Source: Rhodospirillum sp. (lineage in GTDB: Bacteria > Pseudomonadota > Alphaproteobacteria > Dongiales > Dongiaceae). Taken from it: a stretch of 64,000 nucleotides of DNA. The DNA lies in the NCBI GenBank assembly GCA_013822765.1, contig PNKY01000004.1:62001-126000 (forward strand). Direction: 5' to 3'. Positions 1 to 8,183 of the stretch are shown in pieces. Position 1 is the stretch's first letter. Each line of letters opens with the position of its first letter. A program made the translations under genes and the position numbers. The notes beneath the pieces are model-generated. The model was not told where the DNA came from. It saw only the letters and a list, made by a program, of their open reading frames with translations, and ran no database searches.

Positions 1-962
1 CGCACTGGCTGGTCCGGCGCGCCGTAGTGCAGCGCGTTGCCCAGCAGGTTGGACAGCATGCGGCCGATGCGGTGGCGGTCGACGTGCAGCGCGGGCAGCG
101 CGGCGAAGTCGGTCTCGATCGCGCGGTCGGGATAGGTGGTGCGCAGTTCGGTCACCACCTGCTCCAGCATCGGGGTCAGCGGCTCCTCGCTCACCTGCAG
201 CACGAACCCGCCGCCCAGGCGGTTGCGCGCGAAATCCAGCACGTCCTCGATCAGCCGGATCATGCGCGCGGTGGCGTCGCGCACCTGGCGCGTGATCGTG
301 TGCGCGCGCTCGTCGAGCGGCAGGCGCTGCAGCAGCTGCATGCCGGCGTCGACCGAGGCCACCGGGCTGCGCAGGTCGTGGCCGAGCACCGCGATCAGCT
401 GGTCGCGCAGCTCGCCGGTCTGGCGCTCGGTCAGCAGCGCGGCCTCGCTGGTCGCCAGGCGCTGCTGCGCGTCTAGGTGGAAGGCGATCAGCTCGGCGAA
501 CAGCTTGAACATGCCGACGATCGCCGGGTTGTTGAGCTTCGCCGCCCGCGGGTCGATCGCGCACAGGGTGCCGAAGAAGGTGCCGTCGGGCAGCACGATC
601 GGCATCGAGATGTAGCTCTGGAAGCCGTACATCTTCGGCGTGTGGTGGTCGCGGAACTGCAGGTCCTCGGCGACGTGGTCGATCACCACCGCCTCACGGC
701 TGGCGCGGATCTCGTCGCAGATGGTGGTCTCGACCTTGAGCTCGCCGCCGGGCTGCAGCCCGAACGCGATCTCGTCGCGCACGGCGCAGGCGATCCAGCG
801 GTCCTCGGTCACGCGCGCGACCGCGGCGAAGCCCATGCCGGTGGTGCGGCACACGACTTCCAGGATGGTGGGGACGGCAGCAATGCTGGCGATGGCCGAA
901 AGATCGGCTTTGAAATCGGTCACGGAATCCGGGTCACTTTCGGCAAGATCACGGCGCACCAT
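1..962 (-). CDS. GAF-domain sensor histidine kinase, 3' part cut by window edge
   Basis: Two-component sensor kinase, cytoplasmic as far as visible. Reading leftward from an ATG at 962 (an in-frame TGA lies a few codons upstream), residues ~25-165 form a GAF domain, including the stretch DGTFFGTLCAID. A HisKA helix follows with the phospho-acceptor His195 in GHDLRSPVAS. The HATPase N-box (MLSNLLGNALHYG, ~302-314) is just reached when the window ends, so the ATP-lid is missing only because of the cut. There is no transmembrane segment in the visible part. GAF-HisKA-HATPase architecture is common; the ligand cannot be told. No Shine-Dalgarno is obvious, so the exact start is uncertain (GTG at 959 is the next choice). 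No response regulator is next to it. Confidence 0.88.
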   Translation of the reverse strand, partial: MVRRDLAESDPDSVTDFKADLSAIASIAAVPTILEVVCRTTGMGFAAVARVTEDRWIACAVRDEIAFGLQPGGELKVETTICDEIRASREAVVIDHVAEDLQFRDHHTPKMYGFQSYISMPIVLPDGTFFGTLCAIDPRAAKLNNPAIVGMFKLFAELIAFHLDAQQRLATSEAALLTERQTGELRDQLIAVLGHDLRSPVASVDAGMQLLQRLPLDERAHTITRQVRDATARMIRLIEDVLDFARNRLGGGFVLQVSEEPLTPMLEQVVTELRTTYPDRAIETDFAALPALHVDRHRIGRMLSNLLGNALHYGAPDQPV

Positions 963-1240
963 ATCCGAGCGTGCCAGGCTTAGCGATCAAAAGCGCACTA
1001 CCAGCCGGAACCTGTGTCTTTTGACATAGGCCTGCGGCGCTGACCAATGGCAGCATTACGTCGGCTTATCGGGAGCAAGCCGATGTCCACCACCGTCGCG
1101 CGCACGTCTCCGCGCTCGCGGCCACGCAGAGGAATTCTGAGAGGCTCTCTTTCACCGCTCGATTGATGACAAGACGGCCCGCGCTTGAGAGTGTGCTGCC
1201 ACGGGCTGGACGTCGCGCAAGTTGCAACCTTGGAGGAGTC

Positions 1241-2044
1241 ATGACCAGCACCGCCCGCCACGACACCTGGTCCGCCGGCGAACATTACGAGCGCTACATG
1301 GGGCGCTGGAGCCGGCAGATCGCCACGCGCTACCTCGACTGGCTCGACGCCCCCAGGGATGCGGCGTGGCTGGATCTCGGCTGCGGCACCGGCGCGCTGA
1401 CGCAGACCATCCTCGCGCGCGCAGCGCCGCGCTCGATCGTGGCGATCGACCAGTCGGCGGGCTTCGTCGCCCATGCGCGCGCGGCGATCTCCGATCGGCA
1501 TGTGCGCATGCGCTTCGAGGTGGCGGATGCGCAGAAGATTCCGCTCGACGATGCGTCGGTCGATGTAGCTGCCTCGGCACTGGTCATCAATTTCGTGCCG
1601 GACCGCGTGCAGGCGCTGCGCGAGATGAAGCGCGTGGTGAAGCCGGGCGGCCTCATCTCGTTCTACGTCTGGGATTATGCGGGCGGCGGCATGGGTTTCA
1701 TGACCGCGTTCTGGAAAGCGGCGATCGCGCTCGATCCCAAGGCGGAGGAGCTGGGCGAGGGGCGGCGCTTCCCGTTCTGCACTGCCGATGGGCTGAAGGC
1801 GCTGGCCGCGGAAGCGGGGTGGCCGGCGGTCACGCTCGCGCCGATCCAGATCGAAGCGCGCTTCTCCTCGTTCGAGGATTACTGGCAGCCCTTCACGCTG
1901 GGCGCCGGCCCCGCGCCCGGCTATTGCGTCAGCCTGCCCGAGGACAAGCGCGCGGCGCTGAAGGCGCGGCTGAAGCAGGAGGTCGGCGGCGACGGGCCAG
2001 TCAGCTTCGTCGCGCGCGCGTGGGCCTTGAAGGCGCACGCCTAA
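1241..2044 (+). CDS. Class I SAM-dependent methyltransferase
   Basis: A 267-residue methyltransferase of the UbiE/Methyltransf_11-25 type. SAM-binding motif I is LDLGCGTGALT (~residues 47-57), the acidic residue after strand 2 is in VAIDQS, and the post-motif stretch REMKRVVKPGGLISFYVWDY matches the family. The substrate is unknown. The start at 1241 is chosen because TGGAGGAG sits four bases upstream; the open frame continues upstream but without a ribosome site. The downstream neighbour is a repeat element and then the quinoprotein-relay genes; nothing ties it functionally to them. A second methyltransferase with similar motifs lies at 17931. Confidence 0.85.
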   Translation: MTSTARHDTWSAGEHYERYMGRWSRQIATRYLDWLDAPRDAAWLDLGCGTGALTQTILARAAPRSIVAIDQSAGFVAHARAAISDRHVRMRFEVADAQKIPLDDASVDVAASALVINFVPDRVQALREMKRVVKPGGLISFYVWDYAGGGMGFMTAFWKAAIALDPKAEELGEGRRFPFCTADGLKALAAEAGWPAVTLAPIQIEARFSSFEDYWQPFTLGAGPAPGYCVSLPEDKRAALKARLKQEVGGDGPVSFVARAWALKAHA

Positions 2045-2065
2045 GTTCTATCGGCACCAACTTCT

Positions 2066-2180
2066 TCCCCCTCCCCCAACTTGGGGGAGGATGGGGTGGG
2101 GTTGCTCTCTCGAGCGAAGATTGAGCCGAGCTGAACCATCGCCCCCACCCTAACCCTCCCCCGCCTCGGGGGAGGGGATT
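2066..2180 (+). repeat. Extragenic ~115-bp repeat, copy A
   Basis: The element begins and ends with G/C-tract hairpins: CCCTCCCCC-aactt-GGGGGAGG on the left and CCCTCCCCC-gcct-cGGGGGAGGGG on the right, with about 60 bp between. The same sequence, reverse-complemented and with most positions conserved, occurs at 4029-4147. Such paired-hairpin extragenic elements resemble the REP/BIME class; the family name is not claimed. Confidence 0.85.
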
Positions 2181-2246
2181 TGCGTCGCGGGCGCCTTGAT
2201 CCTTCGCCCAATTTGCCCCTGCGTGCGCTGCGGCTAGCATCACGGG

Positions 2247-3170
2247 ATGCTCGATCGCCGCCATGTCCTGATCGGCGGGCTCTGCCTGTGCTGCCTCCCG
2301 GCCGTGTCCCGCGCGGCGTCGTTCGCGTTGCGCGAGATCGCGCCGGGCATCCATGTGCGCCGCGGCGTGGACGAGGAGGCTTCGCGCGGCAACGCCGACG
2401 CGATCGCCAACGCGGGCTTCATCATCGGCGGGGAGTCGGTGCTGGTGTTCGACCCGGGCGGCAGCCTCGCCGACGGCGCCCAGCTGCGCGCCGCGATCCG
2501 GGCGCTGACGGACTTGCCGATCCGCCACGTGGTGATGAGCCACGCCCATCCGGACCACATCTTCGGCGCCGGCGCATTCCTCGACGACAAGCCGGCCTTC
2601 GTCGGCCATGCGCGCCTCGGCCCCGCACTGGCGGCGCGCGGCGAGTACTATCGCGAGCGGCTGGAGGCGGTGCTGGGTCCGGGCGCGGCCGGGCCGGTGG
2701 TGATGCCGACGGTCGAGGTCAAGGAGACGCTGGAGTTCGATCTTGGCGGACGCATGGTGCGGCTGACGGCGCACCCGCTCGCCCACACCGACAATGACCT
2801 CACCCTGCTCGACGGTGCGAGCGGCACGCTGTTCTGCGGCGACCTGCTGTTCGTCGGCCGGGTGCCGGCGCTGGACGGCAGCGTGCTGGGCTGGCTGCAG
2901 GTGCTGGATGCGCTGAAAGCGGCCCAGGGCGCGACCCAGGCGGTGCCGGGCCACGGGCCGGAGCGGGTGGACTGGCCGGCCGGCGCGGCCGACCTCGAGC
3001 GCTACCTTCGCACCTTGGTGCTAGAGACGCGGGTGGCGGTCCGCGATAACATCGGCATCGAGGCCGCCGTCGCCCGCGTCGGCGCCGGAGAGCGCGGCCG
3101 CTGGACGTTGTTCGAGGACTATCACGGGCGTAACGTGACGCAGGTGTATAAGGAACTTGAGTGGGAGTGA
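2247..3170 (+). CDS. Quinoprotein relay system metallo-beta-lactamase-fold hydrolase
   Basis: A 307-residue exported metallo-hydrolase. The N-terminus has an RR pair followed by a hydrophobic stretch ending in VSRAA, a Tat-like or Sec signal. The zinc signature is SHAHPDH (residues 98-104), followed by later ligands in PLAHTDND, FCGDLLF and VPGHGP. Its sequence type and partnership with a SoxYZ-like carrier match the SoxH-related hydrolases that accompany PQQ dehydrogenases (quinoprotein relay system zinc metallohydrolase). The next gene, the carrier, begins 23 bases after it, so the two are probably one operon. No PQQ dehydrogenase is adjacent, which is unusual for this set. Confidence 0.85.
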   Translation: MLDRRHVLIGGLCLCCLPAVSRAASFALREIAPGIHVRRGVDEEASRGNADAIANAGFIIGGESVLVFDPGGSLADGAQLRAAIRALTDLPIRHVVMSHAHPDHIFGAGAFLDDKPAFVGHARLGPALAARGEYYRERLEAVLGPGAAGPVVMPTVEVKETLEFDLGGRMVRLTAHPLAHTDNDLTLLDGASGTLFCGDLLFVGRVPALDGSVLGWLQVLDALKAAQGATQAVPGHGPERVDWPAGAADLERYLRTLVLETRVAVRDNIGIEAAVARVGAGERGRWTLFEDYHGRNVTQVYKELEWE

Positions 3171-3193
3171 GTTTCCCTCGAAGGGAGCTGGCG

Positions 3194-3997
3194 ATGTTGA
3201 AGTCCATTCTTGCAATCGCATTGATCGGCGCGTTCGCCGCGCCAGCGCTGGCCGACGACGAGGCGGAGCGGCAGGCGCATTGGGCGGAGCTGAAGCAGGC
3301 GGTGTTCGGCGAGCGTCAGAGCGTCGATGGCGCAGGGCTGATCGCGCTGGAGGCGCCGAAGCGGGCGCTCGACGCGGCGCTGGTGCCGATCACCGTCACC
3401 ACCAGGCCGGGCGCCGACATCATCGGCGTCACGGTGGTGATCGACGACAATCCGGGTCCGCTGGCGGCGCGCGTGACGTATGGCCCGCGCGGCGATCCCT
3501 CGCTGCTGGCGCTGCGCGTGCGCGTCAACCAGTACACCTACATGCACGCGGTGGCGGAGACCGCGGACGGCGCGCTGCACGAGACCGCGCAGTTCGTGAA
3601 GGCGGCCGGTGGCTGCTCGGCCCCGGTCGGCGCGGGCGAGGCGGACTCGCTGGCCGAGATCGGGCGCATGAAGCTGCGCCTGAGCGGCGAGGTCGCCGCC
3701 GGCCAGCCGGTCGACGCGCAACTGCTGATCCGCCATCCCAACTTCAACGGCATGCAGATGGACCAGCTGACGCGGCTCTACACCCCGATGAAGTTCGTGC
3801 AGCAGATCGAGATCACGCTCAACGGCGAGCGCGTGCTCAGCCTGGAGAGCGACATCTCGCTGGCGACCGACCCCGCCATCGGCTTCCGCTTCGTGCCGCG
3901 CGCGGAGGACCTGCCCGGCAAGCTCAAGGTCACCGTGCGCGACAGCGACAACGCGGTGTTCGAGCACAGCTTCGACGTGCCGGCGAGCGGGAGCTGA
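3194..3997 (+). CDS. Quinoprotein dehydrogenase-associated SoxYZ-like carrier protein
   Basis: A 267-residue periplasmic protein fusing SoxY-like and SoxZ-like halves. The signal peptide MLKSILAIALIGAFAAPALA is cleaved before DDEAER. The SoxY-like half spans ~20-155 and ends with KAAGGCSAP, where the Cys corresponds to the substrate-carrying cysteine region of SoxY. The SoxZ-like half (~165-267) contains HPNFNGMQMDQLTRLYTP. In the sulfur-oxidation complex SoxYZ carries intermediates covalently; the fused form occurs with PQQ dehydrogenase clusters, where its cargo is not settled. The start at 3194 follows AAGGGAG with good spacing and gives the signal peptide. It pairs with the upstream metallo-hydrolase. 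Confidence 0.87.
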   Translation: MLKSILAIALIGAFAAPALADDEAERQAHWAELKQAVFGERQSVDGAGLIALEAPKRALDAALVPITVTTRPGADIIGVTVVIDDNPGPLAARVTYGPRGDPSLLALRVRVNQYTYMHAVAETADGALHETAQFVKAAGGCSAPVGAGEADSLAEIGRMKLRLSGEVAAGQPVDAQLLIRHPNFNGMQMDQLTRLYTPMKFVQQIEITLNGERVLSLESDISLATDPAIGFRFVPRAEDLPGKLKVTVRDSDNAVFEHSFDVPASGS

Positions 3998-4028
3998 AAC
4001 TATGATCGAGCCGCTGGGCACTCTGCCA

Positions 4029-4147
4029 ATCCCCTCCCCCGAGGCGGGGGAGGGTTAGGGTGGGGGCGAGGCGGCTCAGCTTGACTCATTCTTCGGCGGA
4101 TAGAACAACCCCCACCCCAACCCTCCCCCAGCTTGGGGGAGGGGGAT
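4029..4147 (-). repeat. Extragenic ~115-bp repeat, copy B (inverted)
   Basis: Reverse complement of the element at 2066-2180, with the same terminal hairpins and the shared motif TTAGGGTGGGGGCGA. It lies between the SoxYZ-like gene and the CXXCW lipoprotein gene. Its right-hand GGGGGAGGGGG (4135-4145) falls at ribosome-binding distance from the ATG at 4156, so the repeat seems to supply the Shine-Dalgarno of the next gene. Confidence 0.85.
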
Positions 4148-4155
4148 TCGTTCTG

Positions 4156-4689
4156 ATGTTCGTTGCGCTGCTGCTCTGCGCCTGTTCAACCACGCCCGGT
4201 CGCGAAACGGCGCCGGAGCCCGATGGCTTCTGGACCGGGCCGATGGGTGGGCCGGTGCCCGCGACCATCGAAGGCGGCACCGTGATCGACACGGCGGCGC
4301 TGGCGGCGCTGGTCGCCGAGCGCGAGCCGGTGCTGGTCGATGTCGGCCCGATGCCGCACAAGCCCGACAATATCACGGCCGAGACATGGGTGCCGCCGCC
4401 GCATCGCACGCTTCCGGGCAGCACATGGCTGCCGGGCGCGGGCGCGGGCGAGTTGTCGCCAGCGCGCGATGCCTGGTACCGCGATTGGCTGCAGAGGCTG
4501 ACCGGCGGCGACCAGGTGAAGCCGCTGGTGGTGTTCTGCCATCCCGATTGCTGGGGCAGCTGGAACGCCGCGAAGCGCGCCATCCTCTACGGCTACACCG
4601 ACGTTCAGTGGTACGAGGAAGGCATCGAAGGCTGGCAGGATGCCGGGCACGAGACCCAAGCCGTGCAGCCCGAGATCCCGCCAGAGTGA
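4156..4689 (+). CDS. PQQ-dependent catabolism-associated CXXCW-motif lipoprotein
   Basis: A 177-residue rhodanese-like protein recognised by HPDCWGSWNAAKRA preceded by VVFC, giving the CXXXCW-type active site typical of the CXXCW proteins that accompany PQQ-dependent alcohol catabolism. The N-terminus MFVALLLCAC reads as a short lipoprotein signal with lipidated Cys near residue 11. The open frame extends back to 4060, but that stretch is a translation of the inverted repeat element, so ATG 4156 is preferred. The signal is short for a lipoprotein, and an original start may have been displaced by the repeat. It likely works with the hydrolase and carrier upstream. It ends four bases from a convergent gene. 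Confidence 0.82.
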   Translation: MFVALLLCACSTTPGRETAPEPDGFWTGPMGGPVPATIEGGTVIDTAALAALVAEREPVLVDVGPMPHKPDNITAETWVPPPHRTLPGSTWLPGAGAGELSPARDAWYRDWLQRLTGGDQVKPLVVFCHPDCWGSWNAAKRAILYGYTDVQWYEEGIEGWQDAGHETQAVQPEIPPE

Positions 4690-4693
4690 CTCC

Positions 4694-5269
4694 TCATCGC
4701 GCCAGCTTGAAGCACGGATCGGCCACGGTCGTGCGGGTATCGTTGTTCTTCTCGTTCGACTCCGGGACGCCCTTGTACGGATCGGCGCGCGCCTGAATGA
4801 CGTAGTTGCCGGGCACGGTGTTGCCCTTCTTGGTGACATATTTGGTGATGCCGACGATGGTCATGTGGCCTTTCCAGCTCTCGCCCGGCGCCAGCGTCTC
4901 GGGCTTGCCGATAAACGGCTCCACCGTCTGCGGCGGCGGATTCTTCTCGAGCCACTGATTATTGGACTGCGCCCACCATTGGGCGGAGAGGATGATCTGC
5001 CAGGCGATGGTCTTGAGATTGGCGATCGCGACGCCCTGGTTCTTGACGGTCGCCTCGATATTTACGGTGACCGTGCCTTTGGACGTGCAGGTCGCGCTCG
5101 CCGTCACCGACGTAACCACCAGCTCGGGCAAGGCAATGATCGGCCCGCCGGGCGGCGTGGTGATCGGCCCGCTTGGCGGCGTGGTGGAAGATTGGGCAAG
5201 GGCCGGCTGAGTCGAGGCGAAGCCGAGCGCCAGCAGCATCGCTGCCAAAAATGCACGGAAGGGAGACAT
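4694..5269 (-). CDS. Exported CARDB-domain protein
   Basis: A 191-residue secreted protein. The signal peptide (MSPFRAFLAAMLLALGFAST to ALAQ) is followed by a Pro/Gly/Thr-rich linker and a CARDB-type beta-sandwich: ATVKNQGVAIANLKTI in the middle and the closing pattern ADPYKGVPESNEKNND near the C-terminus, which is the hallmark of CARDB repeats. Start 5269 is chosen because it begins the signal peptide and GGAGA-type sequence does not support the longer frame. CARDB domains are adhesion-like and often calcium-linked; the function here is unknown. Its stop lies four bases from that of the CXXCW lipoprotein. Confidence 0.75.
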   Translation of the reverse strand: MSPFRAFLAAMLLALGFASTQPALAQSSTTPPSGPITTPPGGPIIALPELVVTSVTASATCTSKGTVTVNIEATVKNQGVAIANLKTIAWQIILSAQWWAQSNNQWLEKNPPPQTVEPFIGKPETLAPGESWKGHMTIVGITKYVTKKGNTVPGNYVIQARADPYKGVPESNEKNNDTRTTVADPCFKLAR

Positions 5270-5429
5270 CGCGAACCTCGCGTTCTGGTGTCCCCGGAGA
5301 AATTCCCAATGTGAATGCGATTTTTTGGAAGACCAAACGCAGCTCAAGCTCGGAGAAAGCAACCTCGGCTTGAACAATGCACCGATCCTACACCGCGGCT
5401 CGGCCGTTCGCTATGACGGCGGTCACTAA

Positions 5430-5915
5430 TCAGAACGCGCAGAACATGACGTGCAGCCCGACGCGGCCGAGCGTTGGATGCGCGAAGGCGCCCGGCACCG
5501 TGCCGACGATGCGGAAACCGAGGCGCTCATAGACCGCGATGGCGTCCACGTTCGACGCCGCGACCGCGTTGAACTGCATGCCGGAATAGCCGCGCTCCTT
5601 CGCCCAGTCGAGCGCGAAGCGGCAAAGCGCGGTGCCAACGCCGCGCCCGCGCACATCGCCGGCGACCATGAAGCTGGCGGTGGCGATGTGCGCGCCGGGA
5701 CCGGGACGGTTCGGCCCCATCTTGGCGGTGCCGAGGACGGCGCCGCCTTCGACCGCGACGACGGTCTGGCCGGGCGGGGCCTCGATCCAGATGGCGCGCG
5801 CCTCGACCTCGGTCATCGCCGGATCGTACGCAAAGGTATCCGCCGAACGAACGACGCTGCGCACGATCGGCCACAGCTGCGGCCAGTCCGTTTCGGCAAA
5901 GGGGCGTATTTCCAT
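5430..5915 (-). CDS. GNAT family N-acetyltransferase
   Basis: A 161-residue acetyltransferase. The acetyl-CoA loop is GDVRGRGVGTALCRFALDWA (motif A, R/Q-x-x-G-x-G/A), and the C-terminal NVDAIAVYERLGFRIVGTVP is the usual alpha4-beta7 region. The substrate is not deducible. It stands alone on the minus strand, with a likely promoter in the short gap to its right. Confidence 0.87.
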   Translation of the reverse strand: MEIRPFAETDWPQLWPIVRSVVRSADTFAYDPAMTEVEARAIWIEAPPGQTVVAVEGGAVLGTAKMGPNRPGPGAHIATASFMVAGDVRGRGVGTALCRFALDWAKERGYSGMQFNAVAASNVDAIAVYERLGFRIVGTVPGAFAHPTLGRVGLHVMFCAF

Positions 5916-6050
5916 GGTCTCGACTCTAGGGCATCGGCATCGCCGGCGCGACGGGTGTGATGTCCGTCACTCTATGATGGACTTCATAGCGACAGCGTCC
6001 AGCCGCGCCTAGCCTTCACGAGTCGATGAACAGGTGTGATGGAGAGTGAG

Positions 6051-6419
6051 ATGAAGACGCGTTCTCTGATCGCGGCCATCGCCGCGTTGAGCTTGTCGAC
6101 CCTGATGACCGCAACGCCCGCGTTCGCGGTCAAGGTCGTGGAGATCCAAGGCAAATACTCCAAGATCAAGCTCGATGGCATTTGCTCCGCCAACGGCGGA
6201 AACTCTTACGGCACCGCCGACACCGCTTATGGCTGTACCAAGGGCAACGTTTCGGTGGAATGCCAGAAGGACGGCTCCTGCAAGGGCTACGTCTTCATGC
6301 AGGCGGCGCAGCGCAACACGATCGGCGGCAATCCCGGCAGCGTGCTGCAGCAATCGGAAGCGCCGACGAAACAAGGCACCATGAACGGCGCCGCCGGCGG
6401 CGTGCTGACCCAGCAGTAG
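6051..6419 (+). CDS. Small secreted Cys-rich hypothetical protein
   Basis: A 122-residue protein with a clear Sec signal (MKTRSLIAAIAALSLSTLMT, cleaved after PAFA). The mature part has four cysteines (GIC, YGC, VEC, GSC), compatible with two disulfides, and a Gly/Gln-rich tail. It is not recognised as a named family. The start at 6051 is preferred over ATGs at 6036 and 6039 because GGAGAGTGAG precedes it directly and the signal peptide begins there. It converges with the hydrolase gene across a hairpin. Confidence 0.65.
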   Translation: MKTRSLIAAIAALSLSTLMTATPAFAVKVVEIQGKYSKIKLDGICSANGGNSYGTADTAYGCTKGNVSVECQKDGSCKGYVFMQAAQRNTIGGNPGSVLQQSEAPTKQGTMNGAAGGVLTQQ

Positions 6420-6433
6420 CGATCGCCGCGGCA

Positions 6434-6472
6434 CGGCGAAGCGTGCGACAGAACATGCCGCGCGCTTCGCCG
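6434..6472. terminator. Candidate bidirectional terminator
   Basis: Perfect 10-bp inverted repeat CGGCGAAGCG (6434-6443) and CGCTTCGCCG (6463-6472) with a 19-base loop, between genes converging at 6419 and 6484. There is no strong T-run, so the role is inferred from position. Confidence 0.5.
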
Positions 6473-6483
6473 ATCTAGCCGAT

Positions 6484-7305
6484 CTAACTCTTGATGAAGG
6501 CCAGCAGGTCGGCGTTGAAGATGTCGGCGTTGACCTGCGCTAGGCCGTGCGGCAGGCCCTGGTAGACTTTTAGCGTCGCGCCTTTCACCAGCTTGGACGA
6601 GATCATCGCGGAAGCGCCGATCGGCACGATCTGGTCGTCGTCGCCGTGCGCGATCAGCGTCGGCACGTCGAACTTCTTCAAGTCCTCGGTGAAGTCGGTC
6701 TCGGAGAATTGCTTGATGCAATCGTAGGCCGGCTTGACGCCCGCCATCATGCCCTGGCGCCAGAACTCCAGCTGAACGCCTTCTGAGATCTTCGCGCCGG
6801 GACGATTGTAGCCGTAGAACGGCATCGTCAGGTCCTTGAAGAATTGCGAGCGGTCCTTGATCACGCCCTCGCGGATACCGTCGAACACGCTCAGCGGCAG
6901 GCCGCCCGGATTGTTGTCGGTCTTCAGCATCAGCGGCGGGACGGCGCCCAGCAGCACGATCTTCGCTACGCGCCGCGTGCCGTGCCGGCCGATGTAGCGC
7001 GTGACCTCGCCGCCGCCGGTCGAATGGCCGACCATCACCGCGTCCTTGAGATTGAGATGGTCCATCACCGCCGCCAGGTCATCGGCGTAAGTGTCCATGT
7101 GGTTGCCGTCCCAGGTCTGGTCGGATCGGCCGTGGCCGCGCCGGTCGTGGGCGATGACGCGATAGCCCTGCTGGCCCAGGAACAGCATCTGCGCGTCCCA
7201 GGCGTCGGCGCTGAGCGGCCAGCCGTGCGAGAAGACCACCGGCTGCCCCGTGCCCCAATCCTTGTAGAAGATGTTGGTGCCGTCCTTGGCTTTGACGAAG
7301 CTCAT
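6484..7305 (-). CDS. Alpha/beta hydrolase, non-heme chloroperoxidase / arylesterase type
   Basis: A 273-residue cytosolic alpha/beta hydrolase. The catalytic nucleophile is Ser in GHSTGGGEV, the acid lies in [11 protein letters not shown] and the His in [21 protein letters not shown] and [10 protein letters not shown] are typical of the cofactor-free haloperoxidase group, which hydrolyses esters and can perhydrolyse short acids; the physiological substrate is unknown. Length equals the family norm. The start follows AAGGACCCCC, a usable ribosome site. Confidence 0.88.
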   Translation of the reverse strand: MSFVKAKDGTNIFYKDWGTGQPVVFSHGWPLSADAWDAQMLFLGQQGYRVIAHDRRGHGRSDQTWDGNHMDTYADDLAAVMDHLNLKDAVMVGHSTGGGEVTRYIGRHGTRRVAKIVLLGAVPPLMLKTDNNPGGLPLSVFDGIREGVIKDRSQFFKDLTMPFYGYNRPGAKISEGVQLEFWRQGMMAGVKPAYDCIKQFSETDFTEDLKKFDVPTLIAHGDDDQIVPIGASAMISSKLVKGATLKVYQGLPHGLAQVNADIFNADLLAFIKS

Positions 7306-7491
7306 CGTGGGGGTCCTTTCGATAGGTCAACCAGCGTTGTGACCTTAGCCGTCCCGCCGCGCCTATCAACCGCGACCTTGGTGTGGGCTTGACAGCAGGC
7401 GTGGCAGACACGGAGGCTGCAGCCGGAAACATTGCGCTCGGGGGACGATGGATACGACCGAGGTGAAGCATTCAATATCGGCACGCCTGAC

Positions 7492-8181
7492 ATGATCCCG
7501 ATGATCAAAAAGAGCTGGCTGGTTCCCGGCACGTTGATTCCGATTGCCCTGATCGCAGCGGCGGCCTGGGCTTTCATTGAACTCCTGGACGAGGTCGGCG
7601 AGGGTGAGACGCGGCCGATCGACGAAGCTATCCTGCTCGGCTTCCGCGTGCCGGGCGATCCGACCGACCCGATCGGCGAACCGTGGTTCGAGGAAGCGAT
7701 GCGCGACATCACCGCGCTCGGCAGCGCGCCGGCCTTGGTCATCGCGGTGCTGGCGGTGGTCGGCTTCCTGATGCTGGCGAGGGCGTGGCGGCCGGCGATC
7801 TTCACTCTGGTCGCGAGCGGCGGCGGATTGATCGTCTCATCGCTGCTCAAATACACTATCGACCGGCCGCGGCCGGACTTGGTGCCGCACGGCAACCTGA
7901 TTTACACCTCGAGCTTCCCCAGCGGCCATTCCATGATGTCGGCGGTGGTGTACTTGACGCTGGCGGCGTTGGTGACGCGGCTCATCCAGCGCAAGCGGCT
8001 CAAGGGCTACGTGCTCGGCGTGGCGATGATCCTGACCCTGATGGTCGGCGTGTCGCGCATCTATCTCGGCGTGCACTGGCCGTCGGACGTGCTGGCCGGC
8101 TGGGCGGCCGGCGCAGCCTGGGCGCTCGGCTGCTGGCTGATCGCGCGCTGGATCGGCCTCGGCGGCGACCAGGAGCGGTAG
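7492..8181 (+). CDS. PAP2-family phosphatase
   Basis: A 229-residue membrane phosphatase. The three PAP2 signature motifs are present in order: KYTIDRPRPD, SFPSGHSM and SRIYLGVHWPSDVLAG. Hydrophobic segments lie at the N-terminus and around the motifs, giving about five to six membrane spans. It probably dephosphorylates lipid pyrophosphates (undecaprenyl-PP or phosphatidate class). The start is uncertain: ATG 7492 is chosen; ATG 7501 and a TTG at 7432 are alternatives. It ends two bases before the stop of the convergent ABC permease. Confidence 0.87.
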   Translation: MIPMIKKSWLVPGTLIPIALIAAAAWAFIELLDEVGEGETRPIDEAILLGFRVPGDPTDPIGEPWFEEAMRDITALGSAPALVIAVLAVVGFLMLARAWRPAIFTLVASGGGLIVSSLLKYTIDRPRPDLVPHGNLIYTSSFPSGHSMMSAVVYLTLAALVTRLIQRKRLKGYVLGVAMILTLMVGVSRIYLGVHWPSDVLAGWAAGAAWALGCWLIARWIGLGGDQER

Positions 8182-8183
8182 GG

